A stretch of 52,576 bases of DNA from Nanobdellota archaeon (GCA_023133595.1 JAGLWF010000008.1:1-52576), one strand, 5' to 3'; positions 7,262 to 14,762 are shown, counted from the first letter of the stretch. Notes: generated by a model from the sequence alone, not told the origin. Program-made: numbers and translations.

Positions 7262-8029
7262 TCAATTAAACTGAGGAAATTCTAGTTTATGTAATCCATT
7301 AATATCAGAACCCACAAAAAGCTCTTGGGAGCTAATATTCAACTTAAAATCCTCTATTTTCAATTCAGAAACAGTCTGAGTACCAATGTTCATCTTCAAA
7401 TTACCAGATTGATCCCACATAAGGAAAAGAGCGAATTTTTCGCCAGTTTTTAGCAGTTTAGAAATATTATGTTTAAGTTCTACTGAATTAAAATTGGATT
7501 GATATATCTTCCAGACTAAAAACCCATGGTTGTCAATATATAGCGAAACTCTATCATTTATATCTGAATCACCAATATCGGATATATAGGCCTTTTCTTC
7601 AATTCGGCTATAGTCTCCTCTAAATGAGAGCCATTGTAGGGTAGTTCCTCTTGGAGTAAAATCCATCGGTTTTATTATTACTAAATCGCACCGTTTGTAG
7701 ATTTCACTTATTCCAACAGTATCTTTATATTTAGTAAAAAGTTCTTCCCGGCACTTTTCTTTTTGTTTTTCGAGAATATTTCTTATTTCGGGATTAGCAG
7801 GATCCTTCTTATAGATTCCATATTGTAATGGAGTTAATCGAGGAGTGAAATCGCCAATTAAATCAATTTTAGAAAGAGTTTCTTTTCCTATTTCAAAATG
7901 TGATACAGATATGTTCTTAATTTCATCTAATGTCTGATCTGTTTTTTGAGAAAAATGATTAGAAATGATAATACTGATTACAATTGTCAGAACAAAAAAG
8001 ACGATAGCAATCTTAGTTCCTGCTTCCAT
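7262..8029 (-). CDS. Hypothetical membrane-anchored protein
   Basis: An N-terminal hydrophobic helix (IAIVFFVLTIVISIIISNHF, about residues 8-27) precedes a soluble region with beta-rich segments and no recognised domain. The helix follows a very short N-terminus, so it is an uncleaved anchor or a signal sequence, with about 225 residues probably outside. The Cys residues (CREELF, YKRCDLV) could form a disulfide. The gene shares orientation with the site-2 protease at 8061, but about 30 nt separate them and a relationship is not evident. Confidence 0.6.
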   Translation of the reverse strand: MEAGTKIAIVFFVLTIVISIIISNHFSQKTDQTLDEIKNISVSHFEIGKETLSKIDLIGDFTPRLTPLQYGIYKKDPANPEIRNILEKQKEKCREELFTKYKDTVGISEIYKRCDLVIIKPMDFTPRGTTLQWLSFRGDYSRIEEKAYISDIGDSDINDRVSLYIDNHGFLVWKIYQSNFNSVELKHNISKLLKTGEKFALFLMWDQSGNLKMNIGTQTVSELKIEDFKLNISSQELFVGSDINGLHKLEFPQFN

Positions 8030-8060
8030 TTGAAAAATAAAAATCTATAAATATATAAGC

Positions 8061-8690
8061 TTACCCACCCATAAACCCACGGATCAATCCCATCAGAACA
8101 CCGCCGCCGTCAAACGGCCTGATAGGGATCATGTTGAATGCGAACAAGAATAAGTTGACTGATTTTGAAAAACCAAGTACCTGCAGATATTTCTCAGGGA
8201 TCTTATATTTTTGATAATTCTTCAATAGATACCATGAACCTAAAAACAAAATTAGATTCACAGCTGGACCTGCAAACGAGACAGCTGCAGTTGGAAAACC
8301 AGGAAGCGGACTGTGGGTGACAAAACCCGGAACAAAGAACAGGAATGGTGCATTTGCCAGCTTCAAAACAAGGCCCAATGCCAAGAACCCATAAGAAGCA
8401 TAGAAAGTTGCTTTTGCTCCATAGATCAAAGCAACAATCAAATGTCCTGCTTCATGAAGAACAACAGCTGGTGTTATTGCTATCATAGAAAGCCAGAACT
8501 TGCTCCGGCCCAACTGCTTGTGATGCAAAAGTGGATCATAAGCAGCCTTTACAACAGGCCTGAAATAGTCCTTGAAAATAAACCCTAATACAACTGCAAT
8601 AATCACTATGTCCAAGATCTCTCCAACAACAGGCGGGAATGTAAATCCGAACGAATCCCTGGTCAGCCCCAATATTGATCCAAATACCAT
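8061..8690 (-). CDS. Site-2-type intramembrane metalloprotease (peptidase M50)
   Basis: The zinc motif HEAGH is followed, near the C-terminus, by the second membrane motif NMIPIRPFDGG, which supplies the aspartate ligand. The order of hydrophobic segments around them fits the M50 core. Such enzymes cut membrane-embedded substrates, often to release regulators. The frame can begin at a TTG (8753). The ATG at 8690 is more likely because a minus-strand TATA box (about 8714-8722) lies about 27 nt ahead of it, giving a leaderless transcript. The promoter overlaps that of the divergent subtilase. Confidence 0.85.
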   Translation of the reverse strand: MVFGSILGLTRDSFGFTFPPVVGEILDIVIIAVVLGFIFKDYFRPVVKAAYDPLLHHKQLGRSKFWLSMIAITPAVVLHEAGHLIVALIYGAKATFYASYGFLALGLVLKLANAPFLFFVPGFVTHSPLPGFPTAAVSFAGPAVNLILFLGSWYLLKNYQKYKIPEKYLQVLGFSKSVNLFLFAFNMIPIRPFDGGGVLMGLIRGFMGG

Positions 8691-8793
8691 ATCACAAAGT
8701 ACAATAGTTATATTTAAAAATGTTATCCTGAAATCACTTGCCAGAGACAACAATATCCATAAGCTTTATAAGGAACCAAAAAAGAGATATAAC

Positions 8794-9840
8794 ATGAAAA
8801 ATACTTCCTTGAGTTGGAATCTCGAAGAATTCTCAAAGCCAAGAGCACCTATTAGTATCGAAGCATTATCTAAAAATCTTAGAAGGGCTAAAAGAAATAT
8901 TCTATACAATCTTATTGAATCCCAGATATATGAGGCAAAAACAGAATATAATGTTCAAGGAAGAGGAATCAAAATCGCTGTTTTTGATACTGGTGTAGAT
9001 CCAGAACATGAAGAACTAGAAGGCAGATGTAAGAAAGGTTTCAATCCAATAGAGGATAATGAAAATACTTCAGATCATGATGGACACGGAACAATGGTCG
9101 CAGGATTAATTGCCGGAAGAAATTTTATTGCGTCAGAAGCAGAGATTTATCCTGTAAAAATTATTGCTCCTGAAGATAAACAGAGCGACAAAATAAAACT
9201 TATAAGAAGATCACTTGAATGGTGTATCAAAAACAATATTAATATAATAAATATCAGTGCGAGAATATCACAATACCGTCCAGATTTAAAGAGTTATATA
9301 TCTAGAACCATCAGAAGAAAAGGAATAATCATTGTTGCTGCTGCAGGTAATAGTAGTAGTGGAGCATTGTTCCCAGCATCATTTGAAGATGTTATCTCTA
9401 TTGGAGGGATAGGTACAGATAAAGGTCAGTATAGGTTTTATGTTTGTAGTAATATGTGGCCAACTGTAAATCTATGTGCCCCTGCTGAAGAAGTCTTTGG
9501 TCCATGTTCAGATCCAAAATATCCAGATGAAAAATATTGTATTGATACAGGCACATCATACGCAACTCCCCATGTAACCGGCGTAATTGCTCTGGGATTA
9601 GAATTATTGAAAAAATATTCAACCCATTTTCCGCCTCAAGAAATTAGAAGATTACTTGAAAAAAGCACAAAACCTCTTGATGATGAAGATATTTACGAAA
9701 TCGCTAGGGGGTACGATCCAAAAGGAGAAATATTCAAAAATAAGAAATTTATTAATAAATGTGCTTTTGGAACTGGTATGTTACAAGCCAAAGATTTTCT
9801 TGAATTGCTTATTAAAAGAAAGAAAATAAATATAGAGTAA
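8794..9840 (+). CDS. Subtilisin-like serine protease (S8), cytosolic
   Basis: The full S8 triad is present: Asp65 in AVFDTGVD, His98 in DGHGTMVAG and Ser255 in TGTSYATPH, with the oxyanion Asn186 in AAGNSSS. There is no signal peptide and no recognisable propeptide beyond about 50 N-terminal residues, so it is probably intracellular. The frame is open to 8572, but the ATG at 8794 lies about 28 nt after a TATA box (CTTTATAAGG) and gives a normal 348-residue enzyme. Five cysteines between residues 218 and the end are more than usual for a cytosolic subtilase. Confidence 0.88.
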   Translation: MKNTSLSWNLEEFSKPRAPISIEALSKNLRRAKRNILYNLIESQIYEAKTEYNVQGRGIKIAVFDTGVDPEHEELEGRCKKGFNPIEDNENTSDHDGHGTMVAGLIAGRNFIASEAEIYPVKIIAPEDKQSDKIKLIRRSLEWCIKNNINIINISARISQYRPDLKSYISRTIRRKGIIIVAAAGNSSSGALFPASFEDVISIGGIGTDKGQYRFYVCSNMWPTVNLCAPAEEVFGPCSDPKYPDEKYCIDTGTSYATPHVTGVIALGLELLKKYSTHFPPQEIRRLLEKSTKPLDDEDIYEIARGYDPKGEIFKNKKFINKCAFGTGMLQAKDFLELLIKRKKINIE

Positions 9841-9872
9841 GCTTTATATACTTAAAATTCTATATTATACTT

Positions 9873-10214
9873 ATGGCAAAAAAAGAACTTTTGAACTGGA
9901 AAAGTGCATTTCATTCTGCTGGAGAAAGTAAAATTACGCTTTATGGTAAAATCGGTTTTTGCCTTGTATTACTTGAAGATATAACTCCAGAAAGAAAAAA
10001 ACAATATCTCGCTAGGCTAAGTTGTTATGGCTCTGTTGAAGCAGAAGAAGGCTTCACTAGCATAGAATTATTTATAACTGACCCTAATAAATTAGAGCAA
10101 TTCAAAAAAGATGCATTAGAAGGAAGATTAGATGATGAAATAGACTGTGTAGCACACATTTCTCCACATCCAGTAAGACTAGGTTATGAAATGGGTCTAA
10201 ATGAATGGTATTAG
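9873..10214 (+). CDS. Small hypothetical protein, duplicated copy 1
   Basis: I do not recognise the family. This 113-residue soluble protein starts MAKKELLNWKSAFH and ends SPHPVRLGYEMGLNEWY. It is paralogous throughout to the gene at 10667 and identical over its last 20 or so residues. Its promoter (TTTATATAC, about 28 nt before the ATG) and downstream region are duplicated with it. The C-terminal identity with N-terminal divergence suggests either constraint on the tail and 3' region or local gene conversion. Confidence 0.7.
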   Translation: MAKKELLNWKSAFHSAGESKITLYGKIGFCLVLLEDITPERKKQYLARLSCYGSVEAEEGFTSIELFITDPNKLEQFKKDALEGRLDDEIDCVAHISPHPVRLGYEMGLNEWY

Positions 10215-10325
10215 ATTTCTATTATAAGATTATCTCATTTAAATACTTCAATATATGTTCTATATATAGTATAGAAAGCACCACTTGATAGTAGTATAAA
10301 AAACGAAACCTTTATATATTAGCTC
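10155..10325 (+). repeat. 171-bp direct repeat, copy 1
   Basis: This segment covers the last 20 codons of the gene at 9873 plus about 110 bp of downstream DNA, ending in a promoter-like CCTTTATATATTAGCTC. It matches 10952-11122 over the same length with only a few differences, which lie in the dyad before the promoter. In this copy the dyad reads CCACTTGATAGTAG and is degenerate. Confidence 0.9.
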
Positions 10326-10369
10326 TCCAGAAACGAAGCTTTATAAATTTTCTTCAGATATCCCCTAAC

Positions 10370-10609
10370 ATGAAACAAAGATTCTATCAAACAATCGACA
10401 ATATTACAGAAGGGGCAAAGCTTTTCTTCAAAGTAGGAGCAACCATTGCTCTTGCAGTATATATCCCATTTATGCTGGCTTCACATGACGGAGTTCTAGA
10501 TTCTGACAGGATAAAAGAAGCAGCAAGAAAACATGATCCAAGCAATCCAGTAAAGACTGTAAGATACGTAGAAGAAGAATGGAAGGATATTTTCTTGATT
10601 TATTTATAA
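10370..10609 (+). CDS. Small single-pass membrane protein
   Basis: This 79-residue protein has one hydrophobic segment (LFFKVGATIALAVYIPFML, about residues 18-36) followed by a charged tail containing ARKHDPSNPV and EEEWKD. Function is unknown. It lies between the two copies of the duplicated gene and has its own TATA box (GCTTTATAAATT) about 30 nt before the ATG. Its first bases, ATGAAACAAAG, recur at 11154-11164 at the equivalent place after repeat copy 2, where the frame stops at once. Confidence 0.6.
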   Translation: MKQRFYQTIDNITEGAKLFFKVGATIALAVYIPFMLASHDGVLDSDRIKEAARKHDPSNPVKTVRYVEEEWKDIFLIYL

Positions 10610-10666
10610 AAAAAGGGGAATAAAAATAGAGTAAACTTTATATACTTCAAATACTATAATATTATC

Positions 10667-11011
10667 ATGTCTAAAAACGAATTTTTAAACTGGAACTTTA
10701 TATTTCACACAGTCAGAGAATCAGAAATCGGATTGCGTGGGAAAATAGGATTTTCATTTGGGTTAGATTTTGACATTGAGCCAAAAAAAAGAGAATTCAT
10801 TATTAGAAAACTTGGTCAATATGGTATAATCAAGACTCAAGAAGGTTTTTCTGATGTTGAATTAAACATAACAAATCCTGTGAAATATAGACGATTTGAA
10901 AATGATGCTTTAGAAGGAAAATTAAATCTCGATGGTCTTGAATGCGCAAGCCACATTTCTCCACATCCAGTAAGACTAGGTTATGAAATGGGTCTAAATG
11001 AATGGTATTAG
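10667..11011 (+). CDS. Small hypothetical protein, duplicated copy 2
   Basis: This 114-residue paralogue of the gene at 9873 shares the pattern LNW...FH, GKIGF, a central YG...EGF..[IV]EL.IT segment, DALEG and an identical end. It carries the same type of leaderless promoter (ACTTTATATAC). The amino-terminal two thirds have diverged substantially while the C-terminus and 3' region stay nearly identical. No membrane segment or known motif is visible. Confidence 0.7.
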   Translation: MSKNEFLNWNFIFHTVRESEIGLRGKIGFSFGLDFDIEPKKREFIIRKLGQYGIIKTQEGFSDVELNITNPVKYRRFENDALEGKLNLDGLECASHISPHPVRLGYEMGLNEWY

Positions 11012-11122
11012 ATTTCTATTATAAGATTATCTCATTTAAATACTTCAATATATGTTCTATATATAGTATATAAAGCACTACTTATAAGTAGTATAAAAAA
11101 CGAAACCTTTATATATTAGCTC
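10952..11122 (+). repeat. 171-bp direct repeat, copy 2
   Basis: This is the second copy of the repeat at 10155-10325. It contains a perfect 14-nt palindrome, CTACTTATAAGTAG (11078-11091), just ahead of the TATA box. That dyad is imperfect in copy 1. Its TACT-N4-AGTA form resembles operators of archaeal HTH regulators. Confidence 0.88.
11106..11117 (+). promoter_or_regulatory. TATA box within repeat copy 2
   Basis: CCTTTATATATT follows the palindrome at 11078-11091. A transcript should start near 11135-11140. The next ORF of any length is TFB at 11233, but a hairpin and terminator intervene, so this promoter probably makes a short RNA. Confidence 0.55.
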
Positions 11123-11134
11123 GTTCATATTATA

Positions 11135-11211
11135 GATAAGAGGAAAAGATGTTATGAAACAAAGCTAAAAATGCTTATTTTTAGCAATCAAGGCCAAAAC
11201 AGCCTTTTTTT
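11135..11211 (+). ncRNA. Candidate small RNA with two hairpins and U-tract
   Basis: Downstream of the TATA box at 11106 the sequence has a perfect 9-bp hairpin (GCTAAAAAT 11164-11172, ATTTTTAGC 11177-11185, loop GCTT). A second stem, AAGGC/GCCTT (11190-11194, 11202-11206), is followed directly by a run of seven T. The only ATGs give peptides of a few residues. The 5' end is estimated from the TATA position. It could instead be a leader or attenuator for TFB, whose ATG is at 11233. Confidence 0.45.
11190..11211 (+). terminator. Hairpin plus T-tract terminator upstream of TFB
   Basis: A 5-bp stem AAGGC/GCCTT with loop CAAAACA is followed by T7. Archaeal RNA polymerase terminates at T-tracts, so this should end the short transcript before the TFB gene. 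Confidence 0.5.
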
Positions 11212-11232
11212 AATATATGAAACCCAACAAAA

Positions 11233-12156
11233 ATGGTAGTTACCCAAGATTATACGGATTTTGGCAGATGCCCTGAATGCAATGGAATGGATTTCAAAGT
11301 GTTCAAGGAAAGGGGCGAAGCTATTTGTAAAAAATGCGGTAGTGTTCTAGAAGGTTCTATGATTGACTTTGGTCGAGATTGGGGCTATGAAGAAGAAGGA
11401 CAAAAATTATCTAGAGCAGGCGCAGCTTTTGACCCTAGGGTTGCAAATAACCTTAGAACAAAACTTGGCAATGCAACTGATTTGAGCAAGATGTCTGGTT
11501 CTAAAAGATATACTATCAAAAGACTGCAAAGAAAGAATAATTGGGGCAGTGCTTTCGAGGCAAACCTAAACAATGCATTAAGCAACTTAAGATTAATGTC
11601 TTCTTACCTGAAACTACCAGACAGAATCGAGAAAGAATCTGCGAACATCTACAGGATGTCTGCACAGAAAGGTCTTACAAGAGCAAGATCTAGTGACAGT
11701 ATTGTGATCGCAGCTATCTATCTAGCTTGTAGAACAGGTGGAATTCCAAAAAGCCTTAAGGAATTCAGTGAAGCTTCTAAGATTGACAAAAAAACAATCA
11801 GCAAGACATTCAAATTGATCGCAAGAGAATTAAACATTAAGATCAATCCAGCAAGTCCAATCGACTATGTTGGCAGATTTGCTTCTGCAATGGACATCGG
11901 TCCTAAATCTCAGAGCAACGCTGTTGAAATGATCGAGAAAGCTCAGAAAAAAGAACTTGTTTCTGGTTGCAATCCAATGAGTGTTGCAGCTGCATGTCTT
12001 TACCTGGCTGGCCTGATGAACAAGGAGAAGAGAACACAGAAGAGGGTCTCTGATGTCTCTGGTATCAGCGAAGTGACATTACGAAACAAGTGCAAAGAGT
12101 TCATCACTGAACTTAAGATCAAAAACAAGGAAATCAGTAAGGTTTTATCCTACTAA
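11233..12156 (+). CDS. tfb: Transcription initiation factor TFB (TFIIB family)
   Basis: An N-terminal zinc ribbon (CPEC at 13-16, CKKC at 32-35) is followed by the B-finger/linker region (SRAGAAFDPR) and two cyclin-like repeats. The first repeat carries ANIYRMSAQKGLTRARSSDSIVIAA-type helices; the second contains CNPMSVAAACLYLAG and an HTH near VSDVSGISEVTLRNKCKEF. It recruits RNA polymerase to TBP-bound TATA promoters and contacts the BRE. The length of 307 aa is standard. Whether this is the sole TFB or a promoter-specific variant cannot be told from the window. Confidence 0.96.
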   Translation: MVVTQDYTDFGRCPECNGMDFKVFKERGEAICKKCGSVLEGSMIDFGRDWGYEEEGQKLSRAGAAFDPRVANNLRTKLGNATDLSKMSGSKRYTIKRLQRKNNWGSAFEANLNNALSNLRLMSSYLKLPDRIEKESANIYRMSAQKGLTRARSSDSIVIAAIYLACRTGGIPKSLKEFSEASKIDKKTISKTFKLIARELNIKINPASPIDYVGRFASAMDIGPKSQSNAVEMIEKAQKKELVSGCNPMSVAAACLYLAGLMNKEKRTQKRVSDVSGISEVTLRNKCKEFITELKIKNKEISKVLSY

Positions 12157-12160
12157 TTTT

Positions 12161-12505
12161 TTATTTCTTTATCTTTCTGAAAAACATAAGAACTATAGTC
12201 ATAAGATAAGCTATGACTCCAAACAGCCCCATCAGGAACATGCTCAGGAAAGCTTCTCCAAAACATTCTGTATAATTTACACATGAAAGTAAAAATATAG
12301 GATTTACTTTTCCAAGGGCAATTGTTGCTGCCATTCCAATTGCAATTGAAACTGGCAGAGCTATAATCACAAATATAAAAGATAGCAATATTGAAGTAAA
12401 TCTATTTCCTTTTGTCACCTTAGAGAACAGCCTGCTGAACACAACTCCCAGAATGATCGCCATGATTACAGTCACAGCGATTGCAACTAATGTCTCTACA
12501 ACCAT
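12161..12505 (-). CDS. Small multi-pass membrane protein
   Basis: This 114-residue protein has about three hydrophobic helices (ETLVAIAVTVIMAIILGVVF; ILLSFIFVIIALPVSIAIGM; SMFLMGLFGVIAYLMTIVLMFF) and a lysine-rich C-terminus that is probably cytosolic. Two cysteines (SCVNYTEC) sit in the predicted outer loop and could form a disulfide. Function is unknown. It is convergent with TFB, 4 nt apart, and divergent from the FKBP gene. Confidence 0.65.
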   Translation of the reverse strand: MVVETLVAIAVTVIMAIILGVVFSRLFSKVTKGNRFTSILLSFIFVIIALPVSIAIGMAATIALGKVNPIFLLSCVNYTECFGEAFLSMFLMGLFGVIAYLMTIVLMFFRKIKK

Positions 12506-12584
12506 ATGTATACCTATGTATATGTTCTATAATAATTTATGCATTATCAAAAATTATATATATTGCTTCAACATCACAAGCAGG

Positions 12585-13016
12585 ATGAAGAAAATCGAAA
12601 CTGGCAAGACAGTAATTCTGAATTATACAGGCAAATTTGAAGATGATACTATCTTTGATTCTTCTTACGGCAGAGGGCCGATTGAATTCGAGCAAGGGTC
12701 AGGAAAAGTAATTCCTGGTTTAGAACAGGGCATCAAAGGCCTGAAGAAAGGGGACCAAAAGAAACTGCACATCAAGGCAGAGGAGGCATACGGAACAGTG
12801 GATCCAACTAAGATCATAAGAGTTCCGATAGCTGTGCTGGGGGAGAATACAAATCCAAGAATCGGAATGGAAGTGCGTATGACAAACAGGACAGATGGGA
12901 CAGACAGATTAGCAAAAATCATGAACATAGAAAAAGACATACTCACATTAGACCTTAATCATCCATTGGCAGGCAAGAATCTTATATTCGAAGTAGAAAT
13001 CATGGACATTAAGTAG
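12585..13016 (+). CDS. FKBP-type peptidyl-prolyl isomerase (SlyD-like)
   Basis: The FKBP core is clear: VILNYTGKFEDDTIFDSS, then VIPGLEQGIKGLKKGDQKKL and EEAYG. After EEAYG comes an IF (insert-in-flap) region, and the chain returns with LNHPLAGKNLIFEVEI, the archaeal/SlyD arrangement. It should catalyse prolyl isomerisation and act as a chaperone in the cytosol. The frame extends upstream to 12453, but the ATG at 12585 follows a TATA box (ATTATATATATTG) by about 30 nt and begins exactly at the domain start. It is 143 aa. Confidence 0.92.
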   Translation: MKKIETGKTVILNYTGKFEDDTIFDSSYGRGPIEFEQGSGKVIPGLEQGIKGLKKGDQKKLHIKAEEAYGTVDPTKIIRVPIAVLGENTNPRIGMEVRMTNRTDGTDRLAKIMNIEKDILTLDLNHPLAGKNLIFEVEIMDIK

Positions 13017-13075
13017 TAACTCTTGATTATCAGTTCTGCATAGCAAATAAGTGTAATCACTGTGACTAGACAAAC

Positions 13076-13108
13076 ATTTATATATAAAAAACACTATATA
13101 AATATATC
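13076..13108 (+). promoter_or_regulatory. Tandem TATA boxes for a candidate small RNA
   Basis: Two TATA-like elements, ATTTATATATAA (13076-13087) and ACTATATAAATATA (from 13093), lie ahead of 13117. A 9-nt element GTAATCACT (13053-13061) upstream is the reverse complement of AGTGATTAC inside the RNA (13151-13159). Confidence 0.5.
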
Positions 13109-13116
13109 TGAAAAGT

Positions 13117-13206
13117 ATGAGTTCGAAAGGGATGAGTGATTTGGTGAGGTAGTGATTACAGTAACAGCAGGAGAGGCGTATAGAGAACCTCTCCTTGCTT
13201 TTTTTT
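13117..13206 (+). ncRNA. Candidate small RNA with terminal hairpin
   Basis: Strong tandem TATA boxes precede this segment. It ends in a GC-rich 10-bp hairpin with one bulge (GCAGGAGAGG 13167-13176, CCTCTCCTTGC 13188-13198) followed by eight T. Only an 11-codon frame (starting at the ATG at 13117) is present. I looked for C/D boxes and tRNA or SRP features and saw none that convince me. The 5' end is estimated. It could be a mini-ORF transcript instead. Confidence 0.5.
13167..13206 (+). terminator. Hairpin plus T8 terminator
   Basis: A 10-bp stem (one bulged T, 11-nt loop) is followed by T8. This arrangement is unusually bacterial-like for an archaeon and closes the transcript that begins near 13117. 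Confidence 0.6.
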
Positions 13207-13252
13207 CTTAATATTATAATTAGAAAAAATCACTTATTCAGAACAAAAATAT

Positions 13253-13420
13253 TTATTGCCCTATATTTCCTATCAAGACTGCGAGTTCGTCGATCCTTTC
13301 ATTCAATGTCCCGACTGCGTATTCACTCAGATTCTCTTCGTTTGCAAACTCTGCTACCCAGTTCTTCAGGTCACGAAGCTTATCTTCAGCAGCCTTTATT
13401 TGTTCATCAAGTTCTGCCAT
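13253..13420 (-). CDS. Small coiled-coil-like protein, 55 aa
   Basis: The minus strand encodes a 55-residue acidic, helix-favouring protein: MAELDEQIKAAEDKLRDLKN, then WVAEFANEENLSEYAVGTLNERIDELAVLIGNIGQ. The heptad-like spacing of Leu/Ile suggests a short antiparallel coiled coil. The start follows GGTGATATT, a plausible ribosome-binding site. It lies immediately downstream of, and in the same direction as, the membrane protein at 13466, though the upstream end is 46 nt away. No known function. Confidence 0.65.
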   Translation of the reverse strand: MAELDEQIKAAEDKLRDLKNWVAEFANEENLSEYAVGTLNERIDELAVLIGNIGQ

Positions 13421-13465
13421 AATATCACCAAAGCCAAAATTTGCTTCCAGGATATAAAAGCCTTT

Positions 13466-14314
13466 CTATGATTCCATCACACTATAGAACAACCACAACA
13501 ATTTATTCTCAGCGCGGACAATATTTTCGTCAGTGCCTTGGACAATTATGCAGTTGCCTCCGTCATAAGAAATACCAACTGGATCTTCGTGCTTGAGCCA
13601 GATCACTGGTTCAATTGTTCCACTGCAACTTTTAACTGGTATACCATGTTTATTCTCACTTACATTATGCGTCAATGCTGGATGGGAATCCAATTGCAGT
13701 CCACGCTTTATGTTACGCATCAATTCATTGTAGGCTAATGCATGTATAGATCCATTCACATCAGGATCAAACAATACAAATGCTGCACCGACTGTCTTGT
13801 TTGTCTGGCCACTGAAGTTTCCAGTATACGGAAGCCAGGCCCGAACATTACCAGTGACAGGAATATCCTCCAGGTCTTTAGGTCCATAGTGCAGAGAGAC
13901 AAGATAGATTGTCTTCAGGACAGGATTGTATACTTCTGTTGACCAGGTGCTGTCTTTGTTCTGACGGAATTCAAAGTCATCGTACATGTACATGTACTTG
14001 TTGATCTTCTCTACATGTTCGCTCGTCTCAGTCCCCCAATTGCCTGCAAAATAAAAGTATGATGCGAGAAATATAACGATCAATACTATCGCAAAAAAAA
14101 TCATCCGTCCTTTCTTATTTCGGACAGGTTCTTCTTTTTTCGTTTCAGGATTTTTCTCCTCCTCTGCAATCTCTTTCTCGATTGCCTCTGCAATATCAAT
14201 ATTATCAGATATGAAATTAGAAGTTTTGCTTTCAATAATATCTAGCTGACCGACATTCTTGCCAACTTCCTTTGCCTGTTCTTTTGTCAGCTTTGGTATT
14301 CCCTTCTTAGCCAT
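13466..14314 (-). CDS. Membrane-anchored hypothetical protein
   Basis: About 70 acidic, lysine-rich cytosolic residues precede a single transmembrane helix (MIFFAIVLIVIFLASYFYFAG, about residues 71-91). About 190 residues outside follow, with no domain I recognise. The outer part contains two cysteines (SCSGTIE, GNCIIV) that may pair. Several NxT/NxS sequons (NFSG, NKTV, NGS, NVSE) in this part could be N-glycosylated. The ATG at 14314 is chosen over the TTG at 14320. The promoter lies in 14330-14350, back to back with that of the RNA at 14363. Confidence 0.65.
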   Translation of the reverse strand: MAKKGIPKLTKEQAKEVGKNVGQLDIIESKTSNFISDNIDIAEAIEKEIAEEEKNPETKKEEPVRNKKGRMIFFAIVLIVIFLASYFYFAGNWGTETSEHVEKINKYMYMYDDFEFRQNKDSTWSTEVYNPVLKTIYLVSLHYGPKDLEDIPVTGNVRAWLPYTGNFSGQTNKTVGAAFVLFDPDVNGSIHALAYNELMRNIKRGLQLDSHPALTHNVSENKHGIPVKSCSGTIEPVIWLKHEDPVGISYDGGNCIIVQGTDENIVRAENKLLWLFYSVMES

Positions 14315-14335
14315 AACCAAAAAAACATAGAATCA

Positions 14336-14347
14336 GTATTTATATCT
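14336..14347 (+). promoter_or_regulatory. TATA box for the structured RNA at 14363
   Basis: AGTATTTATATC lies about 25 nt before the first base of the long terminal helix at 14363. It also reads as a TATA box (GATATAAATA) for the minus-strand gene at 14314. Confidence 0.5.
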
Positions 14348-14362
14348 TTCTAATCAAAGTAT

Positions 14363-14485
14363 GTGCATAGCCATTGCTGCCAAGTGTAGCTATCAGATTT
14401 TTTGTGCGGGATGCATAGACTCGTCTTCTAAAGCAAAGAGCAAAACTAGCAGAACGCAGCAATGGTTACGCTAGGTGCTATGCAC
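14363..14485 (+). ncRNA. Unassigned structured RNA of about 123 nt
   Basis: The two ends pair through 18 base pairs without mismatch. GTGCATAGC (14363-14371) pairs with GCTATGCAC (14477-14485). The abutting CATTGCTGC (14372-14380) pairs with GCAGCAATG (14456-14464). A 12-nt bulge on the 3' side (14465-14476) separates the two helices. The inner 75 nt are less AT-rich than other intergenic DNA here and carry no ORF. A TATA box is correctly placed upstream. It does not match 5S, tRNA, SRP or RNase P RNA by eye. Strand is taken from the promoter; the helices alone fit either strand. Confidence 0.6.
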
Positions 14486-14513
14486 GTTCTGATCAAAAGA
14501 GAAAAAAGAAAAA

Positions 14514-14762
14514 TCAGCGCCTACTTAGACCTATTCTTGATTTTGTCAGCACTGTTATTTTTCCGCGGTTATCCAATGTGAAGGAGACATTTGGGTCATT
14601 TTGCCTCAAAGCTCTTCGGACAAATTCAGAACGTTTTCCAACTTTGTATGTAAACTTTTTCTTTTTTGGTCCTTCAATAATCAATTCCACCACAGAACCA
14701 CTGACTGGCTTGACATCAACAATCTTTCCCTTGTGCGGGCCTAAAATAGAATATGTAGTCAT
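14514..14762 (-). CDS. Small basic beta-rich protein, family member 1
   Basis: This 82-residue, strongly basic protein shows repeated short strands (GKIVDVKP, VVELIIEG, KKFTYKVG, NVSFTLDN, KITVLTKS), suggesting a small OB- or SH3-like barrel. The genes at 17982 and 22863 encode proteins with the same strand order. All three have a strong GAGGTGAT ribosome-binding site and stand alone. RNA/DNA binding (chromatin, ribosome or cold-shock-like) is a reasonable inference. The ATG at 14762 is chosen because it lies 8 nt after GAGAGGTGAT; the frame extends to 14792 but without such a site. Confidence 0.7.
   Translation of the reverse strand: MTTYSILGPHKGKIVDVKPVSGSVVELIIEGPKKKKFTYKVGKRSEFVRRALRQNDPNVSFTLDNRGKITVLTKSRIGLSRR

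Noticed and set aside
10155-11122. Insertion sequence or CRISPR origin for the repeats
   Set aside because: There are only two long direct repeats, no transposase, no terminal inverted repeats and no regular spacers; a tandem gene-module duplication explains them.
14363-14485. Intron-containing tRNA
   Set aside because: The closing helix is longer than a 7-bp acceptor stem, and there is no T-loop GGTTC-type sequence or recognisable anticodon arm.
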